From Candidatus Sulfotelmatobacter sp. (lineage in GTDB: Bacteria > Acidobacteriota > Terriglobia > Terriglobales > Acidobacteriaceae): a stretch of 8,860 nucleotides of DNA. Location of the stretch: positions 1-8,860 of the forward strand of contig JASHRE010000698.1 in assembly GCA_030037515.1 (NCBI GenBank). The letters run 5' to 3'. How positions within the stretch are numbered: position 1 is the stretch's first letter; each line of letters opens with the position of its first letter. Of this stretch, positions 7,063 through 8,860 are shown in pieces. The notes under the pieces are model-generated. The model saw only the letters and a list, made by a program, of their open reading frames with translations. It ran no database searches and was not told where the DNA came from. A program made the translations under genes and the position numbers.

Positions 7063-8152
7063 TTTGCGCTCGGACTTGAGATCTTGAGTGTGTCCTTGTA
7101 TGCCTTAGTTGCGTACTTGAAAGACCGAAATCAGTCGCTCGAAGCGGGAATCAAGTACCTGATCCTGGCTTCTGCGTCCGCCGCATTCCTCCTGTTTCGG
7201 AGTTTCCCTCATCTACGCCGGTACCGGGACGATGGAATTTTCGAGCATCCGAGAAATTTCCATTGGAGGGTCCAGGCTCGCGTTGCTCGTGCCCGGAGTT
7301 GTGCTTACCGTCACCGAAATCGGCTTCAAACTCGGCGCGGTTCCTTTTCATCTCTGGACTCCGGATGTATACGAAGGCGCACCCGCGCCCGTGGCGGCGT
7401 TCGTCGCTACAACATCCAAAACTGCGATGGTGGCGCTGCTGCTGCGCTACGCTTATTTGTCCGGCGCATTGCGGTACGGCGGCGTGTTCCTGGTCTTCGC
7501 CATCGTCGCGGTTGCCTCGATGTGCGCGGGCAATCTGCTCGCGCTCGGGCAGACAAACGTTAAGCGGATTCTGGCTTACTCTTCGATTGCCCATTTCGGA
7601 TACATATTGGTTGCGTTTCTGGCGGGCGGAGACCTGGGAACCGAAGCGGTGAGCTTCTACCTGGTGGCCTACACTGCAACGCTACTGGCCGCGTTTGGAG
7701 CTGTGACAGTGCTTTCCTGTGCCGGGCGCGATGCCGATGATATCGAGGACTACCGCGGCCTCTTCTGGCAACGACCGTTGCTTGCCTCTGTCTTAACCGT
7801 GGCGCTGCTCTCGCTCGCCGGAATTCCGGCAACCATGGGATTCGTCAGCAAGTTCTATGTGCTCGCGGCCGGTGCAGCGGCCTACGCCTGGCCCTTGATC
7901 TTGATTCTAGCCATCACCAGCGTCGCTGGCCATTTCTACTATCTGCGTATCGTCGTGGCACTATACTCAGCCCCGCCAGCGCGTGCTGTCACTCGGACAA
8001 TATCTAGGAGCGGAGTCTTTGTCGTGGTCGCACTCTCGATTGTTTTAATCTGGAGTGGTATCTATCCCACGCCGCTGCTCAACCTGGTTCGAACCAACTC
8101 CGCGCCGCCTGATGCACTGGTCGCACCCTTCGTACCGAGATTGAACAGATAA
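7063..8152 (+). pseudogene. nuoN: NADH-quinone oxidoreductase subunit N, truncated and frameshifted
   Basis: NuoN is one of the three antiporter-like, proton-pumping membrane subunits of respiratory complex I. The fragment starts at the segment equivalent to E. coli transmembrane helix 5, LGLEILSVSLYALVAY, which keeps the glutamate matching E. coli E133 (codon 7078-7080). About 130 N-terminal residues, helices 1-4, are missing. After SLEAGIKY and AAFLLF the frame breaks: one extra C near 7198 separates LLF from GVSLIYAGTGTMEF, which resumes in the frame running 7199-8152. The rest looks normal: GFKLGAVPFHLWTPDVYEGAP with its lysine, TSK, NVKRILAYSSIAHFGY, YRGLFWQRP, LSLAGIPATMGFVSKFYV, and several hydrophobic helices to the C-terminus. 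A start at ATG 7232 gives a 306-residue open frame but would lack helices 1-6. No nuoM lies upstream, so this is a relic or a misassembly. Confidence 0.88.
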
Positions 8153-8339
8153 TCCGTATTGCGGAGGAGGACGATTGCCAGGCTCCCCGCGACCTCGTAT
8201 TGAACAATCCGCCACCGGACCGCCGCTGTCTGCAGCCGTTACCCACCCCGCCTCAGGCAAATGTTTTCGCCCCATTCGAAGAAAACCATCTCGCACCATA
8301 GGAGGTCGAGCCCAGCAACGATCTTGATTCGAAATCCTC

Positions 8340-8356
8340 CAGTGTGGTCGACACTG
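8340..8356. repeat. Inverted repeat CAGTGT-N5-ACACTG
   Basis: Perfect 6-bp arms with a 5-nt loop (GGTCG), about 190 bp after the nuoN stop. No T tract follows. On its own it is within what chance would give in a region this size. Confidence 0.3.
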
Positions 8357-8446
8357 CTCAACTGCCGTCCTCGATGCCTTGGCTTTCGGCCGATGAGCCA
8401 GTCCTGTTCACCAAACGATCGACTCCGCTCCGGCCCTCGGGCCCAG

Positions 8447-8569
8447 TGGATGGAATCCGATAGCCACGCCGCAAATGACAAACCGCTCTTCGCTCGAAGA
8501 TAAAGTGACCCAGACCAACGAGATACAACCTGGAGAATTGTTCTGATTTTCAGGATTCACGAGAGTTCT
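8447..8569 (-). pseudogene. Possible decayed PilZ-like C-terminal segment
   Basis: In a 93-residue minus-strand open frame (8408-8689), the stretch from LVNPENQN through CISLVWVTLSS to ERFVICGVAIGF is laid out like the last strands of PilZ domains (c-di-GMP binding), in which NPENG-like turns precede an ARVVWV strand and a YEVGIEF strand. The diagnostic N-terminal RxxxR and (D/N)xSxxG motifs are not visible. The first 40 residues look like translated hairpin DNA. This is a weak resemblance from memory and could be chance. Confidence 0.18.
8487..8500. repeat. Inverted repeat TCTTCG-CT-CGAAGA
   Basis: Perfect 6-bp arms around CT. The full stem cannot close with a 2-nt loop, so any hairpin would be shorter; it could instead be a protein-binding dyad. 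It is the left neighbour of the stronger repeats at 8600-8703. Confidence 0.25.
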
Positions 8570-8599
8570 TGAAAACGTTGAACCACCCTTTTGGCGAGA

Positions 8600-8631
8600 C
8601 CGACAGCGCGCTCGGTCGCACGCGCTGTCGG
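8600..8631. repeat. Strong hairpin, perfect 11-bp GC-rich stem
   Basis: CCGACAGCGCG and CGCGCTGTCGG are perfect inverted copies separated by a 10-nt loop (CTCGGTCGCA). This is the strongest dyad I found in the window. The plus strand continues GAGTGCACGC and the minus strand continues TCTCGCC, so there is no T tract for a classical intrinsic terminator in either direction. Candidates are a REP-like extragenic element, a regulatory RNA hairpin, or an operator. Confidence 0.75.
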
Positions 8632-8662
8632 AGTGCACGCGTTCTGACGAAAGCGCCAGAAT

Positions 8663-8678
8663 ACTGACGCTTGTCAGT
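8663..8678. repeat. Inverted repeat ACTGAC-N4-GTCAGT
   Basis: Perfect 6-bp arms with a 4-nt GCTT loop, located 9 nt before the palindrome at 8688. The two could be paired operator sites or consecutive hairpins of one structured element. Confidence 0.4.
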
Positions 8679-8687
8679 CGCCTGACC

Positions 8688-8703
8688 ACTGGCTCGAGCC
8701 AGT
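8688..8703. promoter_or_regulatory. Perfect 16-bp palindrome, possible operator
   Basis: ACTGGCTCGAGCCAGT is a perfect palindrome with no spacer. Symmetric sites of this size are often bound by dimeric regulators. It lies about 70 bp before a possible start codon at 8774, so it may control a gene running off the right edge. No clear -35/-10 pair is visible between them. Confidence 0.4.
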
Positions 8704-8773
8704 CCGGCCGATCACGAGTCGGAGCTCCTCACAAAATCGGTCCTTTTCGGCGATGCCAACGAGGAGGCCCCAA

Positions 8774-8860
8774 ATGCCGTGTGGAACAGGGCAGGGAGCA
8801 GGGATTGCCGGCAGTCTCAATTCGCCGCACTGCGCTGGAACAAACGGGTGCATCTTGCCG
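8774..8860 (+). CDS. Possible gene start running off the right edge
   Basis: An ATG at 8774 follows GAGGAGG (8761-8767) with 6-nt spacing, a near-ideal Shine-Dalgarno. The frame stays open for all 29 codons to the window end: MPCGTGQGAGIAGS and onward, rich in glycine and containing three cysteines. There is no signal peptide and no recognised domain. It could be the start of a real gene beyond the window, with the palindromes at 8600-8703 as its upstream region, or a chance open frame. Confidence 0.3.
   Translation, partial: MPCGTGQGAGIAGSLNSPHCAGTNGCILP

Larger units (their letters stand above)
8153..8860. other. Gene-poor region rich in inverted repeats
   Basis: After the nuoN stop there is no convincing complete gene. 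Open frames on both strands are short and lack family motifs I trust. Several inverted repeats lie between 8340 and 8703 and are listed separately. No T-tract terminator directly follows nuoN. The region may be decayed coding DNA plus regulatory sequence for a gene beginning at or beyond the right edge. Confidence 0.55.

Noticed and set aside
7048..7077. Plus-strand GHSDFA at the junction, resembling the glucokinase motif EGGHxDFAP
   Set aside because: Glucokinase is encoded on the minus strand here, and the plus-strand reading runs directly into NuoN helix 5. The match is short and on the wrong strand, so coincidence is more likely than an inverted glk copy.
7040..7090. An insertion-sequence end at the glk-nuoN junction
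   Set aside because: No transposase, target-site duplication or terminal inverted repeat could be seen near the junction.
8239..8481. An 80-codon minus-strand frame after nuoN
   Set aside because: No motif, no start signal, and it overlaps another equally weak frame; nothing supports it as a gene.
8600..8631. The 11-bp hairpin as an intrinsic terminator of nuoN
   Set aside because: It lies about 450 bp past the stop and neither strand has a following T tract.

Overview
The window looks like chromosomal DNA from a free-living, moderately GC-rich bacterium. The best guess is an Acidobacteriota-like soil organism; this rests on protein style and the clustering of sugar-phosphate genes, and no marker gene here proves it. 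No CRISPR array, tRNA, rRNA, transposase or defence system was found.

Layout. Positions about 7054 down to 262 hold one minus-strand run of central carbon genes, in transcription order: a 5'-truncated glucokinase (glk), a histidine phosphatase, transaldolase (tal), glucose-6-phosphate isomerase (pgi), a class II fructose-bisphosphate-type aldolase (fba), glucose-6-phosphate dehydrogenase (zwf), and a decayed ribose-5-phosphate isomerase B (rpiB). Spacing is operon-like: 4 nt between phosphatase and tal, 37 nt between tal and pgi, and a 4-nt ATGA overlap between pgi and fba. The genes cover glucose phosphorylation, entry to glycolysis, the first oxidative pentose-phosphate step, and part of the non-oxidative branch. 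No 6-phosphogluconolactonase or 6-phosphogluconate dehydrogenase is visible. Positions 1-261 hold only an unrecognised short minus-strand frame.

On the plus strand, 7063-8152 is the C-terminal two thirds of a complex I subunit N (nuoN). It lacks about the first 130 residues and carries a one-base frameshift near 7198. The glk and nuoN remnants point away from each other, and both lose their 5' ends within about 10 bp of one another at 7055-7062. This is either a deletion or rearrangement that removed both 5' regions, and with them any operon promoter ahead of glk, or a misassembly.

Positions 8153-8860 hold no convincing complete gene. They contain several inverted repeats, including a perfect 11-bp-stem hairpin and a perfect 16-bp palindrome, a weak hint of a decayed PilZ-like sequence on the minus strand, and the start of a possible short plus-strand frame behind a strong Shine-Dalgarno sequence at the right edge.

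The five central genes look intact and functional, while rpiB, glk and nuoN are broken. I found no clearly new biological system. The main points of interest are the junction, the pattern of gene decay and the cluster of inverted repeats.
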